A stretch of 64,000 nucleotides of DNA, from positions 682,001 to 746,000 of the forward strand of contig NZ_CP025227.1 of the NCBI RefSeq assembly GCF_004010955.1, written 5' to 3'. The notes beneath the pieces were generated by a model. It ran no database searches. It was not told where the DNA came from and was given only the letters and a program-made list of their open reading frames with translations. Source of the DNA: Actinomyces wuliandei. GTDB lineage: Bacteria; Actinomycetota; Actinomycetes; Actinomycetales; Actinomycetaceae. The first letter of the stretch is position 1, and each line of letters opens with the position of its first letter. The translations under genes and the position numbers were made by a program. Positions 17,414 to 26,676 of this stretch are shown in pieces.

Positions 17414-18105
17414 TCAGTCATCGCCGTCCCAGCCTGCGGGGTTCTCCAGGAAGGTGGCGGCCTCACCCCGAGACACCGGTCGGGCGGCCTTGCCCCGAGA
17501 CACCGGTCGGGCGGCCTTGCCCCGAGACACCGGTCGGGCGGCCTCACCCTGCTGCCAGTCCTGTGCGCGCCAGGAACCCGGCAGCGGGTGAAACCTGATG
17601 CTTCGCCGTAGGCTCCCGCCAGGCTCTGGCAGCGTCTTCTCGACGGCGCACAGGATGTCCTCGTCGGATTCGAGGCTGTCGCGTACCTGGTCCATGACGG
17701 GGGCTGCCGCTCCGTCCTCTTGCTGCACTCCTGCCTGCCCTCGCCCGTCCTGGAGGCACTGGCGGAACAGGGACGCTGGAAGGTACGTGAGGGTGCGACC
17801 TTCGGACCGAACTCGTCCACCGATGTGAGGGGGAATCATCTCGGACGTGGGCCTGAGGTCCTTCTGGCGTCGAGGACGTCAGCGGAGAAAAGGGTACCGA
17901 TGTTGCTGCGCTGCTGCGTGGTGGGGCGAACCAGGGCGCAGGCCTCAAGGAAGGAGTGGGTGCTCAGCAGGGACAGCAGCTCGATGGCGTCGAACAGGTT
18001 GGACTTCCCCACGGAGTTCGGGCCTGCCACACAGGTGAAGGGGCCCAGCTCCACGGAGACGTCGGGAAGGTTCTTGAGGCCGGAGACCTCGAAGCGGGTG
18101 AGCAT
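17414..18105 (-). pseudogene. fused remnant of an ATPase and a partner gene
   Basis: The first 89 codons (18105-17836) encode the start of an SMC/RecF-like AAA ATPase with a full P-loop (VAGPNSVGKSNLFDAIELLS) and then hit a stop. A second frame (17839-17414) encodes 141 residues with an orderly region (RTLTYLPASLFRQCLQ; FHPLPGSWRAQDWQ) that looks like the C-terminus of a different protein I do not recognise, ending in three copies of a nine-residue repeat. I infer a deletion that joined the start of an ATPase gene to the end of its partner. No intact ATPase of this type is in the window. Confidence 0.6.
17461..17547 (-). repeat. 27-bp tandem repeat, three copies
   Basis: The unit CCGAGACACCGGTCGGGCGG plus seven further bases is repeated three times nearly perfectly. 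In the minus frame it encodes PVSRGKAAR three times near the end of the remnant at 17414-18105. Confidence 0.85.
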
Positions 18106-18221
18106 CAGCCGTCTTTTGCTCCTGTGACGCAGCTACGCGCGGGTTCCCGCGATGCTACCAGCTGACCAGGGGCGGCTTGCCTACGTGTCTGGGCCAACCG
18201 GAGCCGACCCCGCTGTCGGTC

Positions 18222-19229
18222 TCAGGTGTCCCGCCCCAGGGAGGAGGCGCGTTCCACCAGCGTGGGAGGCAGGACCACCGTGCGCGCGGTGTCGCCCGTG
18301 GTGACCTCAGCCCGCTCGCAGACCAGCTCCACGGCCTGAGTGGCCATGCGCTCCTCGGACTGGCTGACGCTGGTCAGGGAGAACTCCTCGCGCTCAGCCA
18401 GGTAGGTGTTGTCGTAGGAGACCAGGAGGACAGAGGCGCTGTTGCGGCGGGAGGCCTCCCGCAGGACGGGGACCGCGTCGATCGCGTAGCCGTCGTTGTG
18501 CATGACCAGTCCCAGGGGCTCTGGGTGGTCCGCCAGGGCGGCACGGACCGCCGGTCCGGCGTCCTGGTCACACTCGTAGACGTCAGCAGCCGCCCTGGTG
18601 CGCGAGACCGCCTGCGTCATCGCCTGCTCTCGCTCCCTGCGGGAGGCCTCGTCGGTAGTGCTGGGGCCGATGTAGGCGATGGTCTGCGCTCCGCGTGCCA
18701 CCAGGTGGTTCACGACGAGCCGGGCGGCGGCGGGCTCGTCCACGTGGACGGCGTCGACCCTTCCGCCGGGGCTCCTGCGCCCCACCAGGCAGGTGGGGAC
18801 CTCTTCGGCAATAGCCAGCAGGTCCTCGTCAGCAAGCCAGGGTGAGACCAGGATGATGCCTAGGACCCGTACACCCAGCAGCGACTCGATAGCCTGGTGG
18901 AGCACTGCGGGCCTCTCGGCACCGACCGTGAGGAACAGGGTGAGGCCCCGGGCCGAGGCCGCTTCCCCCAGGCAGCGGGCCAGGCGCTCGAAGAAGGCGT
19001 TGCGCAGGTTGGGCAGGACCACCCCGACGATGCTGGAGCGGCGTCGGGCCAGGGAGGCGGCGGCGACGTTGACGCGGTAACCGAGGTCGGCGGCGACCCG
19101 GTGGATGCGCTCGCGGGTATCAGGGGCGACCTTGGGGGAGCCGCTCAGCGCCAGGGAGACCAGACTCCGCGAGACCCCGGCGGCACGGGCGACGTCGCTC
19201 TGGGTCACCACCCGTGCGTTCGTGGTCAT
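18222..19229 (-). CDS. LacI-family transcriptional regulator
   Basis: A 335-residue repressor. The helix-turn-helix (TQSDVARAAGVSRSLVSLAL) and hinge region (ADLGYRVNVAAASLARRRSS) fill the first 65 residues. A periplasmic-binding-protein-like sensor domain follows, with IVGVVLPNLRNAFFERLARC and a C-terminal LACI-type end. The ATG at 19229 has a strong ribosome site (GGAGGAGCC). The inositol-type dehydrogenase/isomerase pair lies downstream on the same strand, beyond the ATPase remnant. The palindrome at 16810-16829 is a plausible target. The ligand is probably a sugar or cyclitol. Confidence 0.9.
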   Translation of the reverse strand: MTTNARVVTQSDVARAAGVSRSLVSLALSGSPKVAPDTRERIHRVAADLGYRVNVAAASLARRRSSIVGVVLPNLRNAFFERLARCLGEAASARGLTLFLTVGAERPAVLHQAIESLLGVRVLGIILVSPWLADEDLLAIAEEVPTCLVGRRSPGGRVDAVHVDEPAAARLVVNHLVARGAQTIAYIGPSTTDEASRREREQAMTQAVSRTRAAADVYECDQDAGPAVRAALADHPEPLGLVMHNDGYAIDAVPVLREASRRNSASVLLVSYDNTYLAEREEFSLTSVSQSEERMATQAVELVCERAEVTTGDTARTVVLPPTLVERASSLGRDT

Positions 19230-19814
19230 AAGGCTCCTCCTGTCCGTGCCCCTGCTCGGGACGGGCCTGGACTGTCCGGCACGCCGCAGCGCACAGACCC
19301 TGGCCAGGCTACAGGGCCTGGTTGCTGCCGACAGCCAGCCCGTACTGCTCCCTGTGTCTGTGGGGGCTCCGGTCTGTGGCCCGTGCCCGGCTGGTCGCTT
19401 GGAGGTTGCGTGACAGAAACCGGTGAGAAGTGCTGGATCTTCCCGTTTGTGAAGGCTGTTCCTGGATCCTCGGGTGGCGACCTTCGGTGGGAGACATAGG
19501 TGTAATCGCTGTGCTCCCGCCAGGAACGCTGGCCGTTGGATTGATATGATATTGTATCCGTTGCGTAGGTCCGGCTGCTGCCGGGGGGCTCTATGGGCTG
19601 AGTCGTTAGGCGTTGCGCTACAGCGCGGGAGAAGTCACCCGGCTGGGCGATTCTGTCGGTGGGTGACAAGAGCGGCCAGGGGCGTGGCCGTCTGGATCGG
19701 ATTGCTCGTGACTGTGCCGCCACCTGAGCGGTTCTGCGGGTGCCCGGACGCCGCGCGCCTGATAGGACGGTGGAAGTTAGCCACACAAAGTCTAGGAGTC
19801 GGTCGGGAGTGTCC
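19230..19814. other. intergenic region, no gene seen
   Basis: This 585-base gap lies between divergent genes for a LacI regulator and a response regulator. It contains a short AT-rich patch (TTGATATGATATTGTATCC near 19540-19558) in otherwise GC-rich DNA, which may hold the response-regulator promoter. No coding frame looks real. Confidence 0.4.
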
Positions 19815-20486
19815 ATGACTACCTGTGATCCAGCGCGTGTCCTTATCGTTGACGATGAGCCCTTAATCCGTGACGGACTGAGGGCACACCTTGACAGTGT
19901 TGGTGGTGTTGAGGTAGCTGCTGACGTGTCCAACGGCTCAGAGGCCCTGGACTACCTTCATGTGTATCACGTTGACGTGGTCCTTATGGACGTGCATATG
20001 CCCATTATGGATGGTCCGAGCGCGCTGACCAGGATCAAGACGGAGCACCCCCGGGTGCGGGTTCTGTTCATGGCCTCCCTCGATGACGAGGAGAATGACA
20101 AGGGTGTTGTCTACCGTCTTCTGTCCGGGGGCGCACGAGGGTATCTTCTCAAGGACTCCTCCCCGGAGGAGATTCGCGCTGCTGTCCGCTCTGTCCTTGA
20201 CGGGGGAGTGCCTGTCTCTCCGGTCGTGAGCGCACGCATCCTGAACAGGCTGCTACCGCAGCACCAGAAGAGGGCGCGCGACTTCGGGCTGTCCGACCGG
20301 GAGCGGGAAGTTCTCGAGCTATTGTGTCGCGCTGATTCCAACCGCAGCATTGCCAGACAGCTCAGGCTCTCGGAGTCAACAGTCAAGTCGTACGTCTCCT
20401 CCATCATGAGGAAGATGGACTGCTCCTCAAGGGTGCACATTGTCGTCACCGCCTTCGAGTGCGGACTGGTGCCCGACGTGCACTGA
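19815..20486 (+). CDS. NarL/FixJ-family response regulator (orphan)
   Basis: A 223-residue two-domain regulator. The receiver domain has the acidic pair in VLIVDDEPLIRDGL, the phospho-acceptor Asp59 in VVLMDVHMPIMDG, and GARGYLLKDSSPEEI near its end. The C-terminal LuxR-type helix-turn-helix is GLSDREREVLELLCRADSNR followed by SIARQLRLSESTVKSYVSSI. ATG 19815 is chosen because it starts just before the receiver domain. No histidine kinase gene is adjacent. The ABC transporter genes downstream are likely targets. Codon usage is less GC-biased than in neighbouring metabolic genes. Confidence 0.93.
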   Translation: MTTCDPARVLIVDDEPLIRDGLRAHLDSVGGVEVAADVSNGSEALDYLHVYHVDVVLMDVHMPIMDGPSALTRIKTEHPRVRVLFMASLDDEENDKGVVYRLLSGGARGYLLKDSSPEEIRAAVRSVLDGGVPVSPVVSARILNRLLPQHQKRARDFGLSDREREVLELLCRADSNRSIARQLRLSESTVKSYVSSIMRKMDCSSRVHIVVTAFECGLVPDVH

Positions 20487-20597
20487 GCCCCTGCCGTACG
20501 ACCCTGCGGTGCCCCGTCGGGGCCGAGGGGTCTGCCGAGTCGTCACCTCCACAGAGCAGGGCTGCATAGGCAGTGAGGATGTCACTGAGAGAAGGCT

Positions 20598-20609
20598 GTA
20601 CTTTAGTAC
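20598..20609. promoter_or_regulatory. inverted repeat upstream of membrane/ABC genes
   Basis: GTACTTTAGTAC (arms of five, centre of two) lies 104 bases before the small membrane gene and after the response regulator. A LuxR-type regulator could bind such a site, and the neighbouring response regulator is the candidate. Confidence 0.35.
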
Positions 20610-20712
20610 GGTCCCCAACCCTACTTTCGGCTGTGGTGGTCCTACCTGGCCGGGCGCAGGATCAAGGGTGCCTGGACGACGGTCGTGCGGGTGGAGAGAG
20701 AGGTAGGTCCTT

Positions 20713-20883
20713 ATGAAGGGCAGGAAGGGGCCGTGGCTTACCACGATGCTCGTCGGTGTGCTCGTCATCCTCGTCGATATCGCAGTCACCGGCAGCCCGC
20801 TGCTGCTTGGGGTCGGAGGAGTCGTGGCGCTTGTGTCTGCCGTCGTCCTTGTCCTCCAGCACGTCACGGCCGGGCGTTCGTAG
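20713..20883 (+). CDS. small membrane protein (56 residues)
   Basis: A short reading frame starting ATG at 20713, with a purine-rich upstream region (GAGAGAGGTAGG). It encodes a basic N-terminus (MKGRKGPW) and two hydrophobic segments (MLVGVLVILVDIAVTG and LLGVGGVVALVSAVVLVL). It is in the same frame as the following ABC gene, separated by a TAG and 27 bases. It may be a separate small transporter-associated or immunity protein. It does not resemble the missing N-terminus of the ABC protein. Confidence 0.55.
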   Translation: MKGRKGPWLTTMLVGVLVILVDIAVTGSPLLLGVGGVVALVSAVVLVLQHVTAGRS

Positions 20884-20910
20884 GTACTTAGGGGCAGTGG
20901 CGGTAGTACA

Positions 20911-22068
20911 TTGTCCGGGCGCATTCTCCCAATAGTTGTCGACCTTGTCTTCCTGATCGTGTACTCTGCACTTATAGGAACCTGGTCGCACGTGCTTCTC
21001 GTCGTTCTGGCCGCTATTGCCTCCGTACAGGTGATTTCTATCCTCATGTATGGTCCACGAGCCAAGGTCCTTGCGGACCAGGAGGTCAACGAGATGTCTC
21101 GGGCCCAGTCCGTCATGGTTGACATTCTGGGCAACATGGAGGCTGCCAACTCCCTGGGATCGGCGGCACTGACCCCAGTTCAGCAGATTGGAATGAATCT
21201 CCAGGTCATTCAGACAGTCCGGGTGCACCTCAATCGCCTGCACGACCTTGTCGACGAGGAGCAGGAGGACACCCACCCCGACGGTGTTCCTGCTGACCTG
21301 TCACAGGCGCTTGTTCTGGAGAACGTCTCCTACTCCTACTCCAATAATGGCCAGAAGGTCCTGTCGGACGTCAACCTGACGATCCGGCCCGGGGAGCTTC
21401 TTGCCGTCGTAGGGCCGTCAGGATCGGGAAAGTCAACCCTCTCGCGCCTGTGCCTGGGCCTTATCGACCCCGTGTGCGGTCAAGTCCGTCTCGGTAAGCA
21501 TCCGTTGGAGGAGATTGATCTGCGATCGATGCGCCGCCAGACAGGGATCGTCACCCAGGGGGCGACCGGTTCTGCCGGGTCTATTCGTGCCAATGTTCGT
21601 GCTGGTCGACAGTGGGTGAGCGACGCCGATATCGTCCGGGCCTTGAAGGCTGCCGCCCTGGATGAGGACGTGTCACGAATGCCTTTGGGCCTGGACACGC
21701 CGCTGGGCGAGTCTGGCCAGGGGCTGTCTGGAGGGCAGCTCCAGCGTCTGGCTATTGCCCGAGCAGTGGCCGGGCGACCTGCATTCGTTATCTTTGACGA
21801 GGCGACTTCGAGCCTGGACGGTCCTGCGGAGGCGGTGGTCTATGACGCTCTTTCTACTCTGGATGCGACTCGCATCGTTATCGCGCATCGCCTGTCTACA
21901 GTCGTCCACGCCGACCGTATTCTCTTCCTTGTTGACGGGCGTGTGGCTGCGCTCGGACCGCATGAGGAACTGCTCCTGTCCTGTCCCGGCTATGCCGAGT
22001 TTGTCCGCTCCCAGATGGCCTGGGGTGCTGATCCGCCCCCTGAGTCCGCTCCCCCGACTGACTGGTGA
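20911..22068 (+). pseudogene. ABC exporter with truncated membrane domain
   Basis: The nucleotide-binding domain (about residues 130-370) is complete: GPSGSGKSTLSR (Walker A), LSGGQLQRLAIARAV (signature), FVIFDEATSSLD (Walker B) and VIAHRLST (switch). The membrane domain is not. It begins mid-domain (SGRILPIVVDLVFLIVYSAL) from a TTG after an in-frame stop, and after VDILGNMEA jumps straight to its end (ANSLGSAALTPVQQIGMNLQ), so about 100 residues seem deleted. The pattern is that of a bacteriocin/NHLM-type exporter whose N-terminal peptidase and first helices are also gone. Two lesions suggest a decayed exporter; a new role as a soluble ATPase is less likely. Confidence 0.7.
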
Positions 22069-22091
22069 GGTCACTGAAAGGAGAAAGAGTT

Positions 22092-23087
22092 ATGAATCGA
22101 AGATCAACGCCCCGCGTGTCTCCGTCGTATGCGGTCTCAGTGCATCAGTCTGCGCCCGGCCGCCGGGACGTGCCTAAAGTACCCTGCCTCAGGGCTACAG
22201 GCCTGACGAAGAGGTACAGAGGCTTCCGGCTCACTGATGTGGACATTGAGGTCCGAGGTGGTCGCATCCAGGGGTTCTTCGGCCCCAACGGCTCTGGAAA
22301 GACGACGACGCTGTCGATCCTGGCGGGGCTGGTGCGCCCTGACTCGGGCGCCGTCGTCCGGGACCCCGGCTCGCGCCGAAGTCGGCGCGAGCCGATGGCT
22401 GTCCTCCTGGACTCCTTTGGCCACAACCCCTTCCTTACGGGCCGGGAACACCTGCGTACCGTCGCTCGACGGTTCGGCCGTCCGTCTTCTCGTGTCGATG
22501 AAGTGCTGGAGGAGGCGGACCTGGTGAAGGCTGCACGTCGTCGCATCGGGAGGTACTCGCAAGGTATGCGCCGACGGTTGTCCATCGCTGAGGTGCTGCT
22601 GGTGGACGCCGACGTGGTCCTCCTGGACGAGCCGACCAACGGCCTGGACCCTGACGGTATCGTGTGGCTGCGCCGGGTAGTGCGCCGAATGGCCTCTGAG
22701 GGGCGGGCGGTACTGCTTTCCTCCCATGCTCTCAATGAGGCAGAAGGTCTTATCGACGACTCGGTCTTCCTGCTCGACGGGGCTGTCGAGTGGGCCGGTC
22801 CGTACGATAAAATTGTCGAAGCAGCCACTGACCGCTATGTGACGCTGAGCGGGGCCAATGGCTTCGAGCTCGCCGAGTACCTGACTAGTCGTGGCGTGGA
22901 CGTCCTGCAAGCCGGCCAAGATGAGCTCGCCGTGCGGGTCGAGCAGCTTGATGCGGCTCGTAAAGCGGCTGCTGAGAGTGGGTACAGCGTATCCGTGTCC
23001 AGGCTCGGCCGACCGGGACTAGACCTTGTCTACCACCTTATCCGTTCACACGGTCTCAGGAGCACGGGGGTCTCCAGCCATGAATGA
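22092..23087 (+). CDS. ABC transporter ATP-binding protein
   Basis: A 331-residue ATPase of the drug/lantibiotic-immunity type. It has GFFGPNGSGKTTTLSILAGL (Walker A), SQGMRRRLSIAEVLL (degenerate signature), VVLLDEPTNGLDPDG (Walker B) and LLSSHALNEAE (switch), plus a C-terminal regulatory segment. ATG 22092 has a strong ribosome site (AAAGGAGA). It overlaps the permease gene by 8 bases, so the two form an export system. It is probably co-expressed with the upstream exporter remnant and may be controlled by the response regulator. Confidence 0.92.
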   Translation: MNRRSTPRVSPSYAVSVHQSAPGRRDVPKVPCLRATGLTKRYRGFRLTDVDIEVRGGRIQGFFGPNGSGKTTTLSILAGLVRPDSGAVVRDPGSRRSRREPMAVLLDSFGHNPFLTGREHLRTVARRFGRPSSRVDEVLEEADLVKAARRRIGRYSQGMRRRLSIAEVLLVDADVVLLDEPTNGLDPDGIVWLRRVVRRMASEGRAVLLSSHALNEAEGLIDDSVFLLDGAVEWAGPYDKIVEAATDRYVTLSGANGFELAEYLTSRGVDVLQAGQDELAVRVEQLDAARKAAAESGYSVSVSRLGRPGLDLVYHLIRSHGLRSTGVSSHE

Positions 23088-23877
23088 GTTCCTGTCCCAG
23101 CTCGGCGGTGTGGCCCGGGATCGCGCCATTATTCTTACCTCACTGGTGATCGGAGCCTTCTTGTGGGTCCTAGTGGGTCTGGTTACGTCCAACGTGGCTC
23201 GGGGGTATGGGGCGGACCAGACGGCGGCCGTCGCTATAGGCTACGTGTACTCCTACGTGGGTCGGTCGGGATATGTTCTCCCTTTCCTTGTCGGAGTCCT
23301 TGTCTCCACCCAGATGTTCCGGCACCGTACGGTGGCCCGGCTTGTGTTCTACGGGTCCTCAAGGCTGCGGATGTACGTCAACCAGGCGGTGGCGGGCCTG
23401 TGGGTGTCCCTGGTGGTCGCGGTGGTGACGGTCTTTGGCGCAGTCGCGATTATTGCCGGTGTCCTCACCCTTGTCGGAGAGGACACGGCGCTGGGCGAGG
23501 CGACCTACTGGCTCATGTCCCTGCGGACAGTGGCAGTATTTCTGCTTTGGACTCTCATCGGCGTAGGTCTGGGGATGCTTGTCCGCAACCAGGTCGCTGC
23601 GATAGCCACGGTGTTTGTCTTCGCGATACTCGTTGAGCCGACGGTGACCGCGATGTGCAACGAGTCTGAGAGCCTCCAGCAGGTTGGGCAGTTTCTTCCT
23701 GGTGGTGCGAACTGGTCGGCGGTGTGGCCGACGGACCTGGCCGCAGGAAACACCTCGGAGATGGTTCAGGCCGGCCTGAGCTGGGCTGGTGGCCTGGGGG
23801 TTCTTACACTGTACGCGGCGACGCTGCTTGTTGTTGGCTATTTGGCTGGCTTACGGCATAGGGATATTACGGCGTAA
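23080..23877 (+). CDS. ABC transporter permease
   Basis: A 265-residue membrane protein with about six hydrophobic segments (for example IILTSLVIGAFLWVLVGLV, and WVSLVVAVVTVFGAVAIIAG). FRHRTVARLVFYGSSR in the first cytosolic loop is typical of ABC-2-type permeases. It overlaps the ATPase gene by 8 bases. Substrate unknown; antimicrobial peptide export or immunity is plausible given the decayed peptide exporter next door. Confidence 0.85.
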   Translation: MNEFLSQLGGVARDRAIILTSLVIGAFLWVLVGLVTSNVARGYGADQTAAVAIGYVYSYVGRSGYVLPFLVGVLVSTQMFRHRTVARLVFYGSSRLRMYVNQAVAGLWVSLVVAVVTVFGAVAIIAGVLTLVGEDTALGEATYWLMSLRTVAVFLLWTLIGVGLGMLVRNQVAAIATVFVFAILVEPTVTAMCNESESLQQVGQFLPGGANWSAVWPTDLAAGNTSEMVQAGLSWAGGLGVLTLYAATLLVVGYLAGLRHRDITA

Positions 23878-24085
23878 CGCATCTGGTGGGCACCGAGGTA
23901 TGGTGGCTGGAGTCAGCTGTCGGTCACGACAGGCGTGGGCTAAGCGCTGCGGTGATGGACGTCAGGGTCCTGCTGCCACACGCAGCGTCCTGGCATCATC
24001 TGTCATGGCAGCCAGGCTCCCTTCTCCTGCCCTGGGTCGTACGGTGCCGGTAGCACGGGCCCGGCTTTGCTCAGGCTGCTGACGA

Positions 24086-24141
24086 CAACAGAAACGTCAT
24101 AGGACAACACGGTGCCACGGTGTCCTATGACGTTTCTGTTG
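24086..24141. terminator. long palindromic hairpin, copy 2
   Basis: Perfect 21-base arms (24086-24106 and 24121-24141) with a 14-base loop lie between the convergent permease and iolE genes. The core GTCATAGGACAACA differs by one base from the hairpin at 14274-14325. Confidence 0.75.
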
Positions 24142-24151
24142 CCTGGGCGGC

Positions 24152-25078
24152 TCAGCCAGCCAGGAGCGTGCCGTCGATGTAGGCGCGGGCCTTGCGGGCG
24201 TACTCCAGGGGGTTGGCCAGGGCCGGGTCCTGCTCGGCCTCCACCAGGATCCAGCCGGAGTAGCCGTGGTCCACCAGGAAGGAGTACGGCTCGGTGAAGT
24301 CGATGGTGCCGTCGCCGGGGACGGTGAACATGCCTGCCAGGAAGGAGTCCAGGAAGGAGCGCTGCGCGGCGCGCGACTCCTCCATCTTGTCGGGCCGCAC
24401 GTCCTTGAAGTGGACGTGCTTGACGCGGTCGATGGTGGCGCGCAGCAGCCCCATGACGTCACCGTCGCCCACAAAGGCGTGACCGGTGTCGAACAGGAGG
24501 GAGACCTTCGAGGGGTCAGTCAGCTCCATGAGGCGGGTCGTCTCCTCCTTGGTCTGGATGACCGTGCCCAGGTGGTGGTGGTAGACCAGCTCCAGGCCGT
24601 GGGCGTGAGCCACCTCGCCCAGCCGGTTCAGCCCTGCGGCCAGGAGGGGCCACTCCTCCTCGGTGAGCACCGGCTTGTTGGTGAAGATGCAGACGTCGCG
24701 CTGCCCCTGGACGGAGCCGGTCTGCTCCGAGACCACCACGCGGGTGGCCCCCAGGTACTCCAGGTAGGAGCAGGTGGCCTCGAAGTCGGGCACGACGGCG
24801 TCTACGCCGTCACGCAGGATGAAGGAGGAGAACCACTGGGCGGCGATCCTGAGGCCCCTGGCCTCCACGGCGGCCTTGACCTCTTCCTTGGGTGGGAAGA
24901 ACCCGGCGCACTCGGTGCCCGCGTAGCCGGTGTCGGCCAGGTCCAGCAACATGTCCTCCAGGGTGTTGAAGGCGCCGACCTCAGGGATGTCGTCGTTGCG
25001 CCAGCTGATAGGGTGCATGCCCCAGGTGATGCCGTGCGGGTCCTTGATGGCGGTGTCGGGGTCAAGGCGGAAGGCCAT
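24152..25078 (-). CDS. iolE: myo-inosose-2 dehydratase
   Basis: A 308-residue TIM-barrel lyase that dehydrates 2-keto-myo-inositol to the trihydroxycyclohexanedione handled by IolD. The N-terminal stretch [17 protein letters not shown] is the IolE hallmark. [11 protein letters not shown] and metal-site regions [24 protein letters not shown] and [10 protein letters not shown] are also present. ATG 25078 follows AGAGGAG. It lies 183 bases downstream of a Gfo/Idh/MocA dehydrogenase in the same direction, so the two supply the oxidation and dehydration steps. Confidence 0.92.
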   Translation of the reverse strand: MAFRLDPDTAIKDPHGITWGMHPISWRNDDIPEVGAFNTLEDMLLDLADTGYAGTECAGFFPPKEEVKAAVEARGLRIAAQWFSSFILRDGVDAVVPDFEATCSYLEYLGATRVVVSEQTGSVQGQRDVCIFTNKPVLTEEEWPLLAAGLNRLGEVAHAHGLELVYHHHLGTVIQTKEETTRLMELTDPSKVSLLFDTGHAFVGDGDVMGLLRATIDRVKHVHFKDVRPDKMEESRAAQRSFLDSFLAGMFTVPGDGTIDFTEPYSFLVDHGYSGWILVEAEQDPALANPLEYARKARAYIDGTLLAG

Positions 25079-25261
25079 GAGCGTGTCTCCTCTGGGTCGT
25101 GGAACAGTTCCGGTCGGTGAGGGCTGGGTTGATGTGGTTTCAGTGCCGGGGCGGGGCGCCGGGACGCGGTGGCCGTACGTGGCGCCGGAGCCTCGCTGAG
25201 GGGGTGGGGCCGTGTGGCAGCGCCAGGCTCCTGCCTGGTGAGCCTGGCCGGAGCCCGGGGC

Positions 25262-26458
25262 TCAGCGGTCGAAGGTAGTGGGTCCAGTGACGCGAGGCAC
25301 GTCGTGCCACCGGCCGTCTGCGGCCGAGGCGACGACCGCCTCGTCAACCTCAGCAGCGCACCAGGCGTCGGCGGCTGAGGGTGCGAGCTGCTCGCCACGC
25401 AGGATCGAGTCGATGAACTGAGCAGCCTCGATCACCTTCATGTCGTCAAAGCCCATGGAGGTCCCGATGGCAGGCTGGAAGCGCTGCCACTGGCCCCACT
25501 GCGGCCCGGCCATCGCCCGGGTGTAGCCGTGGGTGGCGCCGCCGTCCTGGACGGGGCAGACCTGGAGCTCGTTGAGGCGCTCGAAGTTCCACCGGGCCGA
25601 TCCCTGGGTGCCGTAGACCTCGATGACGTACTCGGCCCGCGGGCCCACGCTGACCCGAGAGGACTCCATGGTCCCGACCGCGCCACCGTCGAAGCGCACC
25701 AGCATGGCCACGTAGTCCTCGTTGCCCACCGGGCCGGTCTCCTCCCCGATCTCGAAGCCGGAGTGCCCGACTCCCGTCTTGGTAGGGATGGGGCGCTCGG
25801 TGATGAAGGTGTCGGTCAGGGCGGACACGGAGGTGATCCGGCCCACGAGGTACTGGGCCAGGTCGGCCCCGTGGCTCATAAGGTCGGGCACAACGCCGGC
25901 GCCGGCCTTCTCACGGGAGGTGCGCCAGGTCAGGGGGCTGAGCGGGGAGGAGCTGTAGTCGGCGATGAACCACACGCGCACGTTGGTGATACGTCCCAGG
26001 TCTCCGTTGCGCACCAGTGTGCGCAGGTACTCGATGGCCGGGGTGTGGCGGTAGTTGAAGCCGACGGCGGTGACCAGTCCCGCGTCCTGGGCTGCTTGGG
26101 CGATCGAGCGCGACTGGGCGGCACTGACACCCATCGGCTTCTCGATCCAGAAGGGCTTGCCAGCCTCGATGGCGGCCAGGGCCATCTCGTGGTGCAGGTA
26201 GTTGGGGGAGCAGATGGAGACCGCCTCCACCTCGGGGTCGGCCAGGAGCTCGCGGTAGTCGGCGTAGGAGCGGTCGAACCCGAGGTCATCCACAGCCGCG
26301 CCACGTATCTCCTCCACCGGGTCGGCGACGGCAACCAGCCGGGGAGCGGCCCCCAGCTCAGGGAAGTGCTCGGAGACGGAGCGGTAGCTGCGGGCGTGGA
26401 GGCGGCCCATCCAGCCCAGCGAGATGACACCGACGCCCAGGGTCTTCTTGGTAGTCAT
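25262..26458 (-). CDS. Gfo/Idh/MocA family oxidoreductase
   Basis: A 398-residue NAD(P)-dependent dehydrogenase with GVGVISLGWMGRLHARSY at the N-terminus, GKPFWIEKPMGVSAAQS as the catalytic Lys region, and VPDLMSHGADLAQYLVG downstream. I chose ATG 26458 because the longer frame from 26617 adds 53 residues unlike the family. It is larger than classical IolG and probably handles another inositol isomer or a derivative. Located upstream of iolE. An IolR-like site lies 205 bases upstream. Confidence 0.88.
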   Translation of the reverse strand: MTTKKTLGVGVISLGWMGRLHARSYRSVSEHFPELGAAPRLVAVADPVEEIRGAAVDDLGFDRSYADYRELLADPEVEAVSICSPNYLHHEMALAAIEAGKPFWIEKPMGVSAAQSRSIAQAAQDAGLVTAVGFNYRHTPAIEYLRTLVRNGDLGRITNVRVWFIADYSSSPLSPLTWRTSREKAGAGVVPDLMSHGADLAQYLVGRITSVSALTDTFITERPIPTKTGVGHSGFEIGEETGPVGNEDYVAMLVRFDGGAVGTMESSRVSVGPRAEYVIEVYGTQGSARWNFERLNELQVCPVQDGGATHGYTRAMAGPQWGQWQRFQPAIGTSMGFDDMKVIEAAQFIDSILRGEQLAPSAADAWCAAEVDEAVVASAADGRWHDVPRVTGPTTFDR

Positions 26459-26662
26459 GCGTGGTCCTGTGTCCTTTCCGACGGCCTTGTCGGGGCGGGG
26501 TGATGCACTGGTGCGCAACGACGTGCGGCGATGCTGCGACGGAGCCGGTATACGGTCACCACGGTGCAGGCTGCACCCCTGCGGCCGTACCGGGCTCCAG
26601 TGCTGTCGCGACTGCAAGGACGCGTGTCAGCAACATCGTGAACTGGACGCTACCAGAGGGAC

Positions 26663-26676
26663 TTTGTCTTGACAAG
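26663..26676. promoter_or_regulatory. IolR-like operator, site 2
   Basis: TTTGTCTTGACAAG contains TGTCTTGACA, a full match to KGWCHTRACA as I recall it. It lies 205 bases upstream of the dehydrogenase-iolE pair. Confidence 0.6.

Noticed and set aside
1..18105. One ATPase gene split by a 16.7-kb insertion (start at 18105, end at 1)
   Set aside because: The two pieces appear to come from different subfamilies, and the DNA between them contains core genes such as guaB3, ptsH, ackA and pta, not a mobile element.
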